DNA of 64,000 nt from Whalleya microplaca. Its lineage: Eukaryota > Ascomycota > Sordariomycetes > Xylariales > Xylariaceae. The translations under genes were made by a program, and so were the position numbers. The notes beneath the pieces were generated by a model that was not told the origin of the DNA, did no database searches, and was given only the letters and a program-made list of their open reading frames with translations. Numbering within the stretch: position 1 is the first letter of the stretch; every line of letters begins with the position of its first letter. Positions 1-13,045 of this stretch are shown one piece after another. Location: contig MU385730.1 in NCBI GenBank assembly GCA_022497155.1, positions 124,001 to 188,000 of the forward strand, given 5' to 3'.

Positions 1-93
1 AAGTGACTTTTTTGTTTTATCGCTTTAATTACTTCCGATTAGCTAAAGTTATAAAGTGGTATCTCCTTTACTTTGACACCCTGTCTTAAGACA
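1..93 (+). repeat. 3' part of left LTR
   Basis: It aligns base for base with the last 93 bases of the right LTR (11264-11356). Ten of the eleven differences have T or A here where the right copy keeps C or G; one is the reverse, in the terminal ACA (left) versus ATA (right). The left copy has thus suffered more RIP-type change in this stretch. The end at 93 is set by loss of similarity and by the TG...CA rule. Confidence 0.75.
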
Positions 94-95
94 TT

Positions 96-110
96 TGGCT
101 CCCCCGGATA
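96..110 (+). other. Candidate tRNA primer binding site
   Basis: Two bases after the inferred LTR end comes TGGCTCCCCCGGATA. It begins with TGG, the complement of a tRNA 3' CCA, and is a GC-rich island in an AT-rich surround. That is the position and form of an LTR-retrotransposon primer binding site. The tRNA itself was not identified. Confidence 0.5.
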
Positions 111-2165
111 GGCTTTAATTTCTTCGCTTTTCTGATTAATCGAAAAGAACAGTCCAAATAAAGGCAGCAGTGAGATAGGATTAAAAGAAAAGGATTTTAA
201 TAAAACCCTTAAAACTACTAAATTAACCGAACCTATAAAAAAGAAGCACTAACTAAAAGAAAGAACTGACAGTAAACGATTATTTAAAATAAAAAAGTAA
301 TGTTAAAAATAAATAAATTAATAGAAAGACTTATAAAAAACCTATAGTATATATTAATAAGCTAGTAATATAGAAATATAGAAATATAAAAAATATAAAG
401 TATAGGAAATACGAGAATATAATAATACGAAAATATAAAAAAATATAAGTTTTAATAAAGCAAGTTAAATACGAGAAAATTAGTAGTATAAAAAATTAGA
501 AAAAATTAGGAAATTATAAAATATATAGTAAATAGTGTACAAAAGCGTGCCATAATTTAAACCTATAAGGTAGACTAAAGTGGAATATAGGTAATAAAAA
601 TAATATCCGAACTTTTGACTGGCTTATAAGTGATTTTATTACGCGATTAATTAATTAGTATAATACGATAGCTAGGTTAGCGACTTGTTATTAAGATTTT
701 TTTTAAAAGTCTCCTAATTTTTAAGGCTATTATTGGCGTCTTAAGAAATAGCTATAATCTTATATCCAAAATATTAAAAAATTACAACCTAATATAATTA
801 AAAAAAATAGATTATATTTTTTTAAGATTAAATATAACTGAAGAATTAAAATAGTTAGACAATAAAATATCTTAAACTATATTAAATATAGTTAAAAAGG
901 AATCCTTCCGACTAACCGATAATTAAGGGACTATTAACCTTACTACTAATTAAAAGCACTAATAAAATAAAAAAAATTCGGTATTATATAATTAGAATAT
1001 TTAATTAGAAATAACTGGCTAAGAGATTTTATCCTTTAGTATAACAAAAGACATATAAGTTAATAAAAAGCTTACGGATTAAAATATAGCTTCCGATTAA
1101 AAGCGATTTACTATAACCGGAAAAACCAGGTTTATAGTAACGGCTACGTTATTAGACTTTCGAAGCTATTTATAGCTTTTATTTAATAAAAATAATATTA
1201 TAAATTAGATCGAAAATGTAATATATATATTCGATAAATACGGTTTAAAAAATAATGTTAAAATTAGGGAAATATTATATTAGACAAATAATCAGATTAA
1301 TAAGCAACAGATCAAAACTTTACTAAAAGGTATTACTATTTAGAAAAAGGCAAAAGTAGTTTTAAAGCGATATTTTAAAATTAGTAACTTAAAGCAGACA
1401 AAAACCCCTATAAAACGGTTGAAAAACTTAAAAGGAGGTAACAGACTATTTAGACCGATAGAAATCTATTATTATGTTTTAAATTATTCGGTTCGGGTAA
1501 AAAATATCCGGAAATAAGGGAAAATTAAAAAATAAAACGTTATTTTTGTTAGTAGTTTATAGCAGAAAATCGATCAAAAAGTTATTAAGCGGATTATATA
1601 GTTTTACTCGAAATTATATAACAAACTTTTCGAACTAGATTACGAAAAAGCCTAAAACGTTATATATATATAAGCGGATATTATAGTCGGCCTAATAAAC
1701 TATAATAGCCGCAATATCTGACAGGTTTTACCCGATCGACCGCATAAGAATAAATCGGTTAATTGTTAGCGTTCGGTTCAGTTCCGCTTACTACTAGTAA
1801 GCCTAAAATAACCTAAAATTATTTTTAAAAAAAAAACTCCATTTTTTTAGCTAAACGAAATAAAAGATTTAATTAAATTTATAAAATAAATATTTATCGT
1901 ATAACTTAAAGCTAACAAAAATTTTACTACATTTATAAAAAAACTTTAATTAATGTTACTTAAATTAAAATATTACGCCCTATAAAGAGAAACCTCTATC
2001 TGGTAAAATATTTAAAAACGTAAAATAAGGGATATATTTTTTAATATTTATCGCGCTAGGCTTTTAAATAAAAAAAAAGGATATAAAGGGTATAATAGCC
2101 GATAAGATTAAAATAGTCGATATATATTACAACCGATATTATTCTAAAGGTATAATCGAGATATC

Positions 2166-2207
2166 TGTTTTTTTTGCGGAAAATTAAGCCATTTTTTTAT
2201 TACCTGC
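2166..2207 (+). other. Gag CCHC zinc knuckle (decayed element)
   Basis: Fourteen codons read C-F-F-C-G-K-L-S-H-F-F-I-T-C, a perfect C-x2-C-x4-H-x4-C retroviral-type zinc knuckle. In Gag this motif binds element RNA for packaging. The surrounding frame is interrupted by RIP stops. It marks the C-terminal part of the decayed gag region, which probably spans about 1.2-2.3 kb. Confidence 0.7.
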
Positions 2208-3299
2208 TCCCTAATAGCGTCGTTAAGTCGCAACGACATAATACGATATAATAATTAATTTAAGGGATATTTTATCGGAGATTTTTAAGCTGTTCCCGAA
2301 ATTAGGAATATCCTATTCTTTAAATATATAATTACCGAAAGCAAAATAAATAGAGAAGGTATTATTTAGGCCTATTTATAATTTCTATATAAAATAAGGG
2401 TATGCGGTATTTAAATTCGGAAATTGGCTTACTACTATTTTTATAAGTATAATAAAATCGAAAAGGATATAAAGTTTAAATAAAACTATAATTTTATTCG
2501 ATTAACAGCTAATTTATAAAATTGTAACCCGGAAATAATACTAGTTACGGATTTAAAGGTTAATAGTATTAGGATAAGGGGCTTAAAAGGTAATATTTTT
2601 TACGAACTTATAAACCTATAAGATTACTTTTAGGAGGAACTAATTATTAATAGAAGCGGGAATCTTATATATAAAATAGTAATTAAGCTGTCTTAATATA
2701 AAGGTAAGAATAAGATTAACGTTTTAGCATTAAAGAGATATAAGAATATAGACAGCAATATATCCGTAAAAAAAACAATCGATAAAATATTATTAAAACT
2801 AAACCTTCTATTTTTAATAGTCTTAAAGACGCCGAAACAGACCTAGGCTAATATATTAAAAAGTATTATACTTAATTAACTAGCCTTAGCTTTAATTTCG
2901 GAATACTGGAAAAAAAGGATCTCTAAGAATGCGGCGAAAAGATTTGAAGTTTTATGGGATAATTTGATTAAATATTATACGGGATTTAATAAGGCATTAT
3001 TTTAATACTTATTCGATAGAACGGGTGAAATAGGTCGGAAGCTTTACGAGATAATTTATGTCTTTTTAGCCGAAATAATTAATTAGTAATAATAAAAATA
3101 GCAATTTTAGTTTAATTTTATACTAAACGTATTATAGTTAATTTTTACGCCTAATAAATTCTAAAATAGCTTTACGAATATATCGATTAATAATGTTTTT
3201 ATAGTACCCGGTAACGCTACCTAAATTATTATAGCACTTCTGCCGGTATTTATCCGGAATATTGGAATATATATCCGACTATTGTCCCGATTGATTATA

Positions 3300-6200
3300 A
3301 GGATTAGCTTTAAAGAATATAAGGACTTAATTACTACAGTTATTAATACGGGTATTTAGTTAAATATTATTACGTAATTATATATTTTTAAGTATTAGAT
3401 ATTTATATAAAAAATTAAGATTACGTAATCCGGCTTTAATATATTAGTAAATAATAGAACTAGAAGCTTTAGCTTAATTAAAAGACCTATATAGTTAGTA
3501 AGCTATAGTTTACCGCTACCGATTTATATGGTTAGAAATTTTAAAGCCGCATTCCCGTTACTTTTCGGCCTTAATTTTATTTTTTAATTACGTATAATAA
3601 TTTATTTTAAAAAAGGCTTATTAATAGTTTCGATATTTTTCGGAGGTGTTAAGATTATAGTACCCTTTATATACAATAAGTTAGCTAAGCGAACTTTAGC
3701 CGACGTCGTTAATCTTTCGGAAAACTAATAACTGCTAATATTAGGGGCTAGGTTAACGGTAAATAAAAGCCTTAAAATATTACGGTAATAATAAATTTAA
3801 CGAAATTTAGAAATGTAATTTAAAATAACTTAAATTTAAGATAGGTCGGTAAACGGATAAAAATTGCTATTAATAAAATACTTTAAAATGGCGATTAAGT
3901 ATAAGCCTCGCTATTTAATAATTAATTGTTGGGCTTATTACGGGAGACTATTAAAAAAGAATTTAAATAGGTAATGCGGCGTGTAATATTATATCGTAAA
4001 AAGATATTACGGAAAAACGAGATTAAGCTATATATAATATATAAATTAAAAGTACGAAAAGTTTACTTAATCGATAATGCCGAATTAAATAATATAGTTC
4101 CTTTAGGGTCGATTAATTGGAAGTAAGCGATACTATAAAATATGGAGCCGAATTTCGAACCCCCAAATATATTTAAAATAAATAAGGAATATAAGGGCAT
4201 TATTTCGCGTTTCGCTTCCGTGCCGCGAGATATTAGATTAACGAAAAAACGCCTGGACGTTATTAAAATAAAATTATTAAATACGGAACTTATAGATTAA
4301 GAGAAAGTAATGCTAATCGAGATTTTTTATCGATAAGAAATAACACTAGCTTAAGACTTTATAAAAATCGGCCGAATTAAGGAAAAAGTGTTTTTTCTAT
4401 ATAAAATTAAAATAATATTATACGATATATAGTAAGCTAGATTAATTTCTATTTTAGCGCTACTAAAGATACAGGTTTTAGATGTTTTACGGAGTTAGCT
4501 TAAAAATGGGATATTAAAAAAATCTTATACTTTATACCGTAACATTTGGTTTATAATTAAAAAAAAGAATAAAAGCTTTCGGTTAATTAATTTGGCAATA
4601 AAATTAAATGCTATATAAATACAAGATGCCTTCCTCCCGAGTAATTGTAACAAATTTGCGGAAGAATTTATTATGTAAATAATAATCTTTATAGTAGATT
4701 TCTTTTTAAAATATAATCAAATATTATTATTTATATTTAGTAGAGATTATATTATATTTTCGACGCCGATCGGGCTTTTCCGGATAACGATTTTGCTATA
4801 AGGAAGGACTAATTCGGTAGTATAGTTTTTATGTGTTATTACCTAGATTTTATTCGACCTTATACCCGATAAGTGCGAGCTATTTTTCGATAATATTGGT
4901 ATTAAAAAGCCAAAAACGAGATACGATAATTAAGAAATCGCACTAGAAATAAAACGATTTATTTATAAATATTTAAAGAATATTAATAATATCTTATTTA
5001 ATTTTAAACTAACAAGAGCTATAGTTAGTGTGGAGAAAAGCGATTGGTATAAAAACGCTATTATTATTATCGGCTATTTATGCGGTATTAATAGTTATTC
5101 CTTTAATTAAGTTAAGGTTATTAAAATTACGGAATGGTTATTTTATAGCAATATTTCTAAAGTGCGGGTATTTTTAAAAGTTATAGTTTATTATTATATA
5201 TAGATTATATATTATGCGTTAATTATTTTATTACTGATAAAATTTTTCCGGAAAAACGTAAATTGGGAATAGGGAATAAAGTAATAATAAGCTATAAATA
5301 GACTTAAAATAGCGTTAATTAATATACCCTATTTAATTACGCTCGATTATATAAACAGATATATTATTTAGCTTAAAGTTAATATATTAGATATAAAATG
5401 GGGGTATATATTAGGATAAAAGATTAATAGATATATTCGACTTACGAGATTTAAATCTGGTATATAAAAAAGGCCAGAACTTAATTACGATATTACAAAA
5501 CGAGAATGTTTCGGGGTAGTTAAGTTTTTTTAACAACTGCGAAATTACTTTTATAATACGAGATTTGTTTTCGAAACTAATATTAAAGTTTTAATTGCTT
5601 AACTAAATAATAGATTCTCTAGTTTACCTAACGCGGCATTAATCCGGTAGATAGCTTTTATTAAAATATTTGATTTCGAAATAAGGCATATTTCTAGAAA
5701 ACGATATTAAATAGCGGATAGCTTATTACGTAAACTATTAAGGCCGTCCGATAAACTAGATAATTAATAAAAAAAAAAAGTCGACGATTTTATTAATATC
5801 TAGCTTAACGTTCTTATAATAAGAATATTTCGATTAAATAAACTAATATAAAAAGTACCGGAATTTTTTTTACTACTTATTATTTTATACCTGCTAAAAA
5901 ACTGGTCTAAAGCTTTCTAGGAAATTATAATATACTTTAGTACCCTAGAGCTACTTAATTAACTAAAAGGTTCTAATATAACGAGACAATATTATACGAG
6001 AGTAAATTTCCGGAATAAAACTATTAAATACGTAATTTAAGAGGGAATTTTGTGGCGGAAACCTTGCAAGAAATATGGCTAACGGCGTGTCGTTAATAAT
6101 ATTAATTAACAAAAGCGTATTATTAAGAACTGCCACTCGAAAGTTAAAACGTATCGAGAACATAAATCGACTTATAATAAAATAGTTAAGTTTTATTATT

Positions 6201-6980
6201 AAAAAGGAATATATTAGGAGATTTAAATTGCCGTTAAGTATTACCTAAAATGCCAGCTTTTTATAAATAAACAATTTAAAAATTAAGGACTTTTTTTAAC
6301 GCTAGAATAGTTACTAACTATTTAGATTATTAATATTTAGTTTTTCCCGAATAATAATAAATATTCGGCTATTATTAAAATAAAAAATAAGCTATTAAGG
6401 TAGCCTAAAGCTAAAGTATTAAGAAATGCTATAGTAATTAAGGTATAAAAGTTTCTTTAGGATTATATCTATATTAATTATAGTATCCCTATAATAATTA
6501 AATGCAATAAAGGCTTAAAAAATAAGGCAAAAGTAGCTAAAAGTATTATACGGCTAAATATTAAAGTATAAGTCGGACTTATATATTACTTTTAGATATA
6601 AGGACAAATAGAGGTAAGCTATTAACCGATTATAAAATTTTTTATGCGTATAACGGGAGGAACTAGCAAATTATAAGTTAAAAAACTTAAAGTTATATTT
6701 TAAGCTAATCGAACGTTTATATAAAAACATAAGTTTATATTATATAAACTAGTTTATAATAAAAGACTTATTATACCGATCGAAATAGTTTTACTATTTT
6801 AGCAGGTTTTTAATTAGTCAGATATCTATAGTAAGGAAGATTTTATTACTAAAAAAGTAAGGATGTTTAAATAATGGGACGAGAATATCGCGAAAATAAC
6901 ACAGATCTTAATAAAGAAATAAAAAAAAGCGGCGGAACGAAATAATCGACGACACCTATTAAAAAAACGGTTAGAACTAT
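3300..6980 (+). pseudogene. Decayed Gypsy pol polyprotein: protease, RT, RNase H, integrase
   Basis: Seen on the + strand, with many in-frame stops. Protease: near 3335 a V-I-N-T-G-I-x-L-N-I-I-T string, the retropepsin D-T-G site with D changed to N as G-to-A change would give. RT: near 4560 K-K-K-N-K-S-F-R-L-I-N then L-N-A-I, followed by F-A-E-E-F, T-P-I-G-L, and a sequence in which the Y/F-x-D-D catalytic region reads F-F-D-N. RNase H: about 5390 W-G-Y-I-L-G and about 5690 I-R-H-I-S-R-K-R-Y-x-I-A-D-S-L. Integrase: about 6105-6260 an H-x-C-type zinc-binding region (K-N-C-H..., C-Q-L-F) and later Y-K-L-V-Y near the core C-terminus. The resemblance is to fungal Gypsy polyproteins. No function can remain. 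Confidence 0.75.
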
Positions 6981-9479
6981 TAAAGTAAGGCAGTCTAGTT
7001 TTATTTTATAATATAATACGAGATATCGACATATTTAAAAGCAAGAAGCTAAAATATAAATAAATTAGGCCCTATCAAATTGCGAAAAAATAAAAATAAA
7101 ATAGGTTTTTTTTTAAAGAATTGGACAGGGTAATATTATAAGGAGTATTTTTTTCTAATCGACTAAAAAGATTTATTCGAGATATAAAAGGGTATTAGGA
7201 ATTTAGCAAGCTTTACGACAACTATTAGTTAAATAGCTATAATAAAATAAAAGATAATTATAAAAACGTTAAACCAGTAAATAATAATACGGCACATTAA
7301 AATAAGAATATACGAAAAGGCCCGATAACCTATAGCTAAACTAAAAAAGTCGAGCCTAATAAAGATTAAAAAATTATAAAAAATAAAATACCTAAAGGAA
7401 TAATTAAAGTTAGACTATTTAAAATACTATTAGCGGAGCGAAAAATTTATAATCGAGTATTAAAAAAATAGTACTAACAGATTAGATTATTTTTTTTTAC
7501 GTTTTATATAAATTAATATTTTATAAGAACAAGGTTTTATAAGGTTACGGCAGATATAAAGAAGTAATAAAGGAAAAAAAGCTTAAATTAAAAAATATAG
7601 ACACAGACTTTAGTATATAATTAATTAATTAAACGAAAGAAACTATTATAAGCTATAAATAAAGCCGCTTATAATCTCGGCAAAAAAAAACAGATTTTTT
7701 TAGTAATTTAGCTTAGATACGTATTACTTTAAAAATAACTTATTAAAATAAAATTGTCGTAGTTAATATCGCTATTAAGAAAAAGATCTTTCGATTAATA
7801 AGCTCTTAAATATATATACTTCTTATCCCGGAACAAACATTTATTTACTTAAATACCGACTATATAATTTCTATACAAACTCCCGAACTAGCTTTTTATT
7901 AATCGATATTTATAAAATAGCTATATTTTATTATAGCGCCTGTCCTTAAAACTAACGAACCGATTTTCGTAAAGCCGGTAAAAGACTTTATTATAAGTAT
8001 TATATTTTTAAATAAAGACTCCAAATTATATACAGCGATTTTCGATCAAACGAAATATTAAATTATTAATAAGGTTAGTTTCGCAAATCTCGATAAAAAA
8101 AAGATGTCGTTAATCGAGAGGGTATTTCGTTACTTTAAAATACTTAATACATTTTAAGGCAGGCTTTTATATTTAACTTTTATAATAGAATTTCGAGGCC
8201 GTAAATTCCCAAATATAATACTAACTTTCTCTAAAATTATTAAAAAGTCTAATATCTACTAGTCGAATTATTTTATATTAATTAGTAGCAGTTATATATA
8301 TAAAATAAGAAAGAGATTTATCCGAATAAACTTATCTATTATATTAGCTTTTAAAAAGTAGCGGCTTATATTATTTTTCTAGAATAGAAGTAGCTTATCT
8401 TTATTAGTCTTTAAATTAAGGCAATTAAATTTAATATTAGAATAAGGATTAGGGACGCAATTAACGTTTTTTATTATCGAGCTAAAAATTTTCGATCGCT
8501 TAAAAACGGTAAATTTAAGACGCGAAGGGAGCTTAATATTAGAGTATAAATCGATAGAAAAAAAAAACGACAAAAGTTTCTAACTATTTATATAACTAAT
8601 TTACCTATTTCAGAAAAGAAGCGATAATGGAATAAAGCAGGATAAAAAAGTCGAGAAAGAAAATTGCGGAAACTAAAGTTATTTTAATAAAATTTTACTC
8701 GATTAAACAGTAGGGGCTTAATACCTGCTTTACGAATTTTAAAAAAAAGATTACCGATACGCATTTTATCCTAAATATTTATTAGATTTTAATAAACTAT
8801 TATAACCCGATAAAAGCATTTAAAGTTGCTTAATTTTCGATTAACGCTATTATAACAAGAAATTTAATTTCCAAATATAAGACTCTTTATAAAAAAAAAG
8901 GAAATAGACGACTTACGTAAACGCCTAATAAAAAAAGTTCCTTTTTTTTCTTTTTACCCCCTATATAATAATAAGCCTTGCGATATAACTACAAATAATT
9001 AATTAAATAAATATTATAAAGCGAAAATAAAGAATAAATAATTAAGTTAGTAATTATTAAAAAAAAAAAAGGGTATAAAATATAAGGATAAAATAAATAA
9101 AGGGTATAATAAGTAGCCTAAAAAGCATATTAAGGCTAGATCGAGTAAGCCGACTTTTAAAATCAGTAATAACGACTTAAATGCTTTACTATATCTAATA
9201 TTTGGCTTATTATAAGTTTAAATAACTAATTAGAAATAGAAAGGACTTCTTAACTTACCTTTATTTATTACAAACTAAAATCTAATATAAAAAAGTTTTC
9301 TTTATACCAACTTATTAATAACTCTTATTTAACTACCTATTAATTTTTTACTCTCTCTTTTTATTATTTTTAATTAATTAGTTAAGTTCTCCTGCAGCTT
9401 TATATTAGCCCGTCACTATAACATTATATCTTAAACCTTATTTTTTATATATTAAGATATCGTTATAGCTGTCGCAATT

Positions 9480-11060
9480 TAAAAAGTTATTTAAAAAAAA
9501 GAAAAATAGGTATAAAAACCGGAGCAAAAATAAGAAGGTTAATTAAGCAGCCCGTAAAAACATTAAGCCTGTCCCGAAAGCTGATATTAAGTTTAAGGCT
9601 ATACCTAAAAATAAGGCTGAAATTAAGTTTGCGGCTAATTTCGACCCTAAATATAAGGCTAGAATAACCTTACCTACTAGTTCGCTTTTACGAAAGCAGC
9701 TTCTTTTTTTAGATTTTAATACGTTTATTATAGTAGCTAATATTAACTTCTGTACTATTAATTAATTTCGCGGCCTTTTTATTGAGATATACAGACTTGG
9801 ACCTTAAACTAAAAATAGGCTATAACACTTAAAATAAGAGATTAAATAAATTATCGATTTCCTAGAAACAGATTTCTTATTAGTTAGAAGCGATAAAATA
9901 CCTAAAGTTATTTTTAATCGAAACGCTTTTTTTGGTTATAATAAAAATAAATAAAAGGTAAATGAAGCACCAAATTTATATAATGTTTTTTTTGCTTATT
10001 ATAGGCGTTAATATTACGATATTACTTTTATAGCTGCTATAATTTAAATAAGTATTACTACTTTTAAAAAAAGACTTATTAAAACGGAGGTTTACTTTAG
10101 AACTATTATAAAGCTTGATTAAAAGGTTACCTAAATTAACAACTAGTTTTTTTTTCGGATTATTTTAAATAACCCCCGGTTCTTTATATTAACGGCATTT
10201 ATATATTTACGCGACCTTATAGCTACTAACGTTAAAAAAAAAGGTAGCTTTTACTTTTTTTTAATTATTATATTAGTAAAAACTTATATTATTTTTTCGT
10301 TTAACTTTATAAGTACTTATAATAAAAAGAAAGCTCGGGCTGCTTTTAATCGATTACGCTAAATCTAAATCTAGCAAAATAATATAGCTTTTATTTATAT
10401 TAAATTTGTTTAAATAATATAATAGTAAAATAGGTTTAATTATAGCTTTTAGATAGCTTACTTAATCTTTCGCTTTTTTCGCTTCCCCACTATATTTTTT
10501 CGCCTCTATAAAAATCCTTATTTTATTAACGAAAAACGAGAAATACAAAGCTAGATTACGAAAATAAAGCGAATAATAACTTATAGGGTTATTAATTAAC
10601 CCGATAGCTCTAATAAACTAGAACGAGAGCCCGAACTTAAGTCTACTTTTACCTCTAGCTTATTTTAAGCGAAAAAGATATCCCGACGCTAGCTTAAATT
10701 ATATAAAGCCTATATAAGTTTCCTAAATCTCGATTAATATTAACCCCTTTTAAAAGAACGACGAGAAGCTACCTATCGAAATAGAAAGGCTTATATTCTA
10801 TATAAATAAGTAAAAAATAAATTTACCGCGCTAAAAAGACAACTATAGTCTACTTTTTTTATAGAATAAAATAGTTAGGCAGATTACAAAAAATATATAG
10901 CTGCTATTAATCGATAGAAAACCCTTTTTTTTATTAAGCTTAATCAATTAAAACATATAAAATAACGTAAATTTATTAGAAAATATATAGAACTAAATAA
11001 AAAAAAAAGGGCAGTTAAGCTTAAAGCGAAAGTTTATAAGAAATAAATAAAGTAGATTTT
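9480..11060 (+). pseudogene. Extra decayed reading frame between pol and right LTR
   Basis: Family not recognised. The + strand near 9500-9660 reads lysine- and proline-rich (repeated K-x-K-A-E-like stretches). The 10820-11045 part reads as a basic, probably coiled-coil tail ending near 11045, just before the purine-rich tract preceding the right LTR. RIP stops are scattered through it. It may be an additional ORF of the Gypsy element (env-like position, but no signal peptide or membrane segment seen) or a nested second element. The limits are approximate. Confidence 0.3.
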
Positions 11061-11128
11061 TTCCGCGTTTGTATTAATTAATTAGATTTTCTTATAATAA
11101 AGATATTTATAACAAAATTTAAGAAAGA

Positions 11129-11356
11129 TGTTATGGGGCTAGTGTGCCGTGGTATATATATATCGCTTGTTTTTTTCTTTTATTTTTAGATAGAATATAT
11201 ACAGCTTAGACGGCCTCGTCGCCGACAATAGATATATCTCTCCTTTCGATTAATCGCCGTTATAAGTGACTCTTTTGTTTTATCGCTTTGATTACTTCCG
11301 ATTAGCTAAAGCTATGAAGTGGCACCTCCTTTACCCTGACACCCTGTCCCAAGATA
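11129..11356 (+). repeat. Right LTR of the Gypsy element
   Basis: The last 93 bases pair with the left LTR fragment. The 5' limit is inferred: TGTTATGGGG begins at 11129, directly after a purine-rich tract (AAGAAAGA) of polypurine-tract type, giving a 228-bp LTR. It ends in ATA, which would be ACA before a C-to-T change (the left copy has ACA). It is less AT-rich than the internal region. Confidence 0.65.
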
Positions 11357-11400
11357 ATACGTGTTTAATGTAATAAGGTCCGATAAGATATAGGTAGCGG

Positions 11401-11638
11401 GTGACTAATTAATTACGCCGATACCGTTTTTTAATATAAAGCCTTTTAATAAATTATATGCCCTTTAAGGCTAAGCTACTAGTGCGTGTAATACGTTATA
11501 ACAAGGTGCTAATAAAGGAAAAAAGTGACTAACGAGTGACTAATTAATTACGCCGGCGCAAAAGGTTATTAGTGAGTGACTAATTAACTACACTTAATCG
11601 AGGAAAAAAAGGATTAACGGGTAACTAATTAACCACGC
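11401..11638 (+). repeat. Four dispersed copies of a GTGACTAATTAATTACGCC motif
   Basis: Near-identical copies start at 11401, 11536, 11576 and 11621 (the last two with a few transitions). The first two are GTGACTAATTAATTACGCC exactly. Spacing is 135, 40 and 45 bp. A shortened GTGACTAA copy also occurs at 11525. The copies are in the same orientation. Confidence 0.7.
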
Positions 11639-11649
11639 TAAAGAAAAAA

Positions 11650-11691
11650 GCGCTAAATTAATTCGATAGCGGAATTAATTAAATTTAGCGC
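11650..11691. repeat. Inverted repeat, GCGCTAAATTAATTC arms
   Basis: The left arm GCGCTAAATTAATTC (11650-11664) is mirrored by the right arm 11672-11691, which carries a 5-base insertion relative to the perfect complement. The loop is 7 bases. It could form a hairpin; its role is unknown, and it may be the palindromic terminus of an old element. Confidence 0.55.
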
Positions 11692-13045
11692 TAAAAAACC
11701 TTATTATTATATAACGGCTTAAGAAAAAAAGCGGCGCGTGCTAAGTAATAAATGTATATTATTATAAAATAATAAAGTGAGGAATAAAAGGTTAGCTAAT
11801 TACTATATAATAGCTTAATTTAAAAAAACCTTCTCACTTATTTATTTAATTTAACTAACTAAGCCTATGGTTTAACAGGTCACGTGTGAGGGGCTTAAGG
11901 TATATTATAGCTATAAGGAGCTTATAAAAACCTTATAACACCTTATAAGCCTTATGCTATAACACCCTCCGGGGCATTATATTATAAATAAAATAAAATA
12001 ATAAATAAGAAAAATAAAAAATCTTAAACATTTAAAATTATAACTCCGTTATAACTTAAATGTTAAATTTTTATCTTTTTTATAATATATATTATTACTT
12101 TATAACAACCCTTTTTAAATATATATAAGCTATATATTATAAGTGGTTTATATAACCCGTAATTATAATTATTATATTAAAATATTTATATACTTTTTAT
12201 AGTTTTAAATCTTTAACTTTATTACATTATATTAATTAAATAAAAAATATAACTTATTATTATTATAATTAATTCTCGTAATAATACTTTAGTTATTTTT
12301 ATTTATAGCTAATAAAAGGGAAATTTTTTTTACTTTTAATATTTTTATAAATAATTAAATAATAAATAGCTTTATTTTTTTATTTTTTAAGCCGTAATAA
12401 TTATAATGCTTTATAAATGTTAAATATATTACTTTAAATTTATTTAATAAGCCGTTATTAAAATATTTAAAAGTAAATATTAAATTTTTATTTTATTATT
12501 TTTATTTCATTTTCCGTTTTACATTTAATTAAGTTATAAATAAAATTAGTTTTTATTACGTAATAATAATTAACCATTTAATTTTATAATATATAAAAAA
12601 ACAAGTTAATATTTATTAAAAAAGGTTTAAATAACCGTTAAGTTCGTTTTTACCTTTCTTTAAGTTAAAATACGGCTATTTTATAACTTTATTTCGGCGC
12701 TATAAAAAATCAGCTCTTTTTATTCGCTTAGCAAGTGTTAAAAGCTTATTAGTTAACTAGTAATATTAAATTTACTTAGCTATAAATATTAAAATACTTC
12801 GTTTTTATATAACTGTTTTTAAAGTATATAAGTGGCTTATAAATAACTTATAAATAAAAATAAGCGGCGGTAAAAAGCTTTAAATTAATAGTGCGTAACA
12901 CTTTAATTTTTAATATATTAAGTTAAAAAAAAGTGGGCTTTAATTAAACGCTAAGTTTAAACTTTTCTTAACTTAACTTTATCTTTAAAGCTACCGGGCA
13001 TTTTTTTTATTAGTTTGTTATTTAATTTTAAACATATAGCGCTAT

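Larger units (their letters stand above)
1..11356 (+). mobile_element. RIP-decayed Ty3/Gypsy LTR retrotransposon, left end cut by window
   Basis: Seen: bases 1-93 match 11264-11356 without gaps, and all 11 differences are transitions. Between them, reading rightwards, lie decayed Gag (zinc knuckle at 2166), retropepsin (about 3335), reverse transcriptase (about 4540-5260), RNase H (about 5340-5760) and integrase (about 5985-6960). Integrase after RT/RNase H is the Ty3/Gypsy order. All frames are full of stops and the block is overwhelmingly A+T, as RIP (C-to-T and G-to-A) leaves it. About 3.9 kb between integrase and the right LTR is unusually long and holds another decayed reading frame. The element is dead. 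The left target-site duplication lies outside the window, so insertion cannot be confirmed from flanks. Confidence 0.85.
11357..13045. other. AT-rich repeat debris with no readable gene
   Basis: Strongly AT-rich up to an abrupt edge near 13045. It holds four copies of a GTGACTAATTAATTACGCC-type motif, an inverted repeat, and a CACGTGTGAGGGGC island near 11880 followed by CCTTATAA-type repeats up to about 11975, which resembles the edge of another decayed element. No open reading frame longer than noise and no conserved motif was found. Confidence 0.5.
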
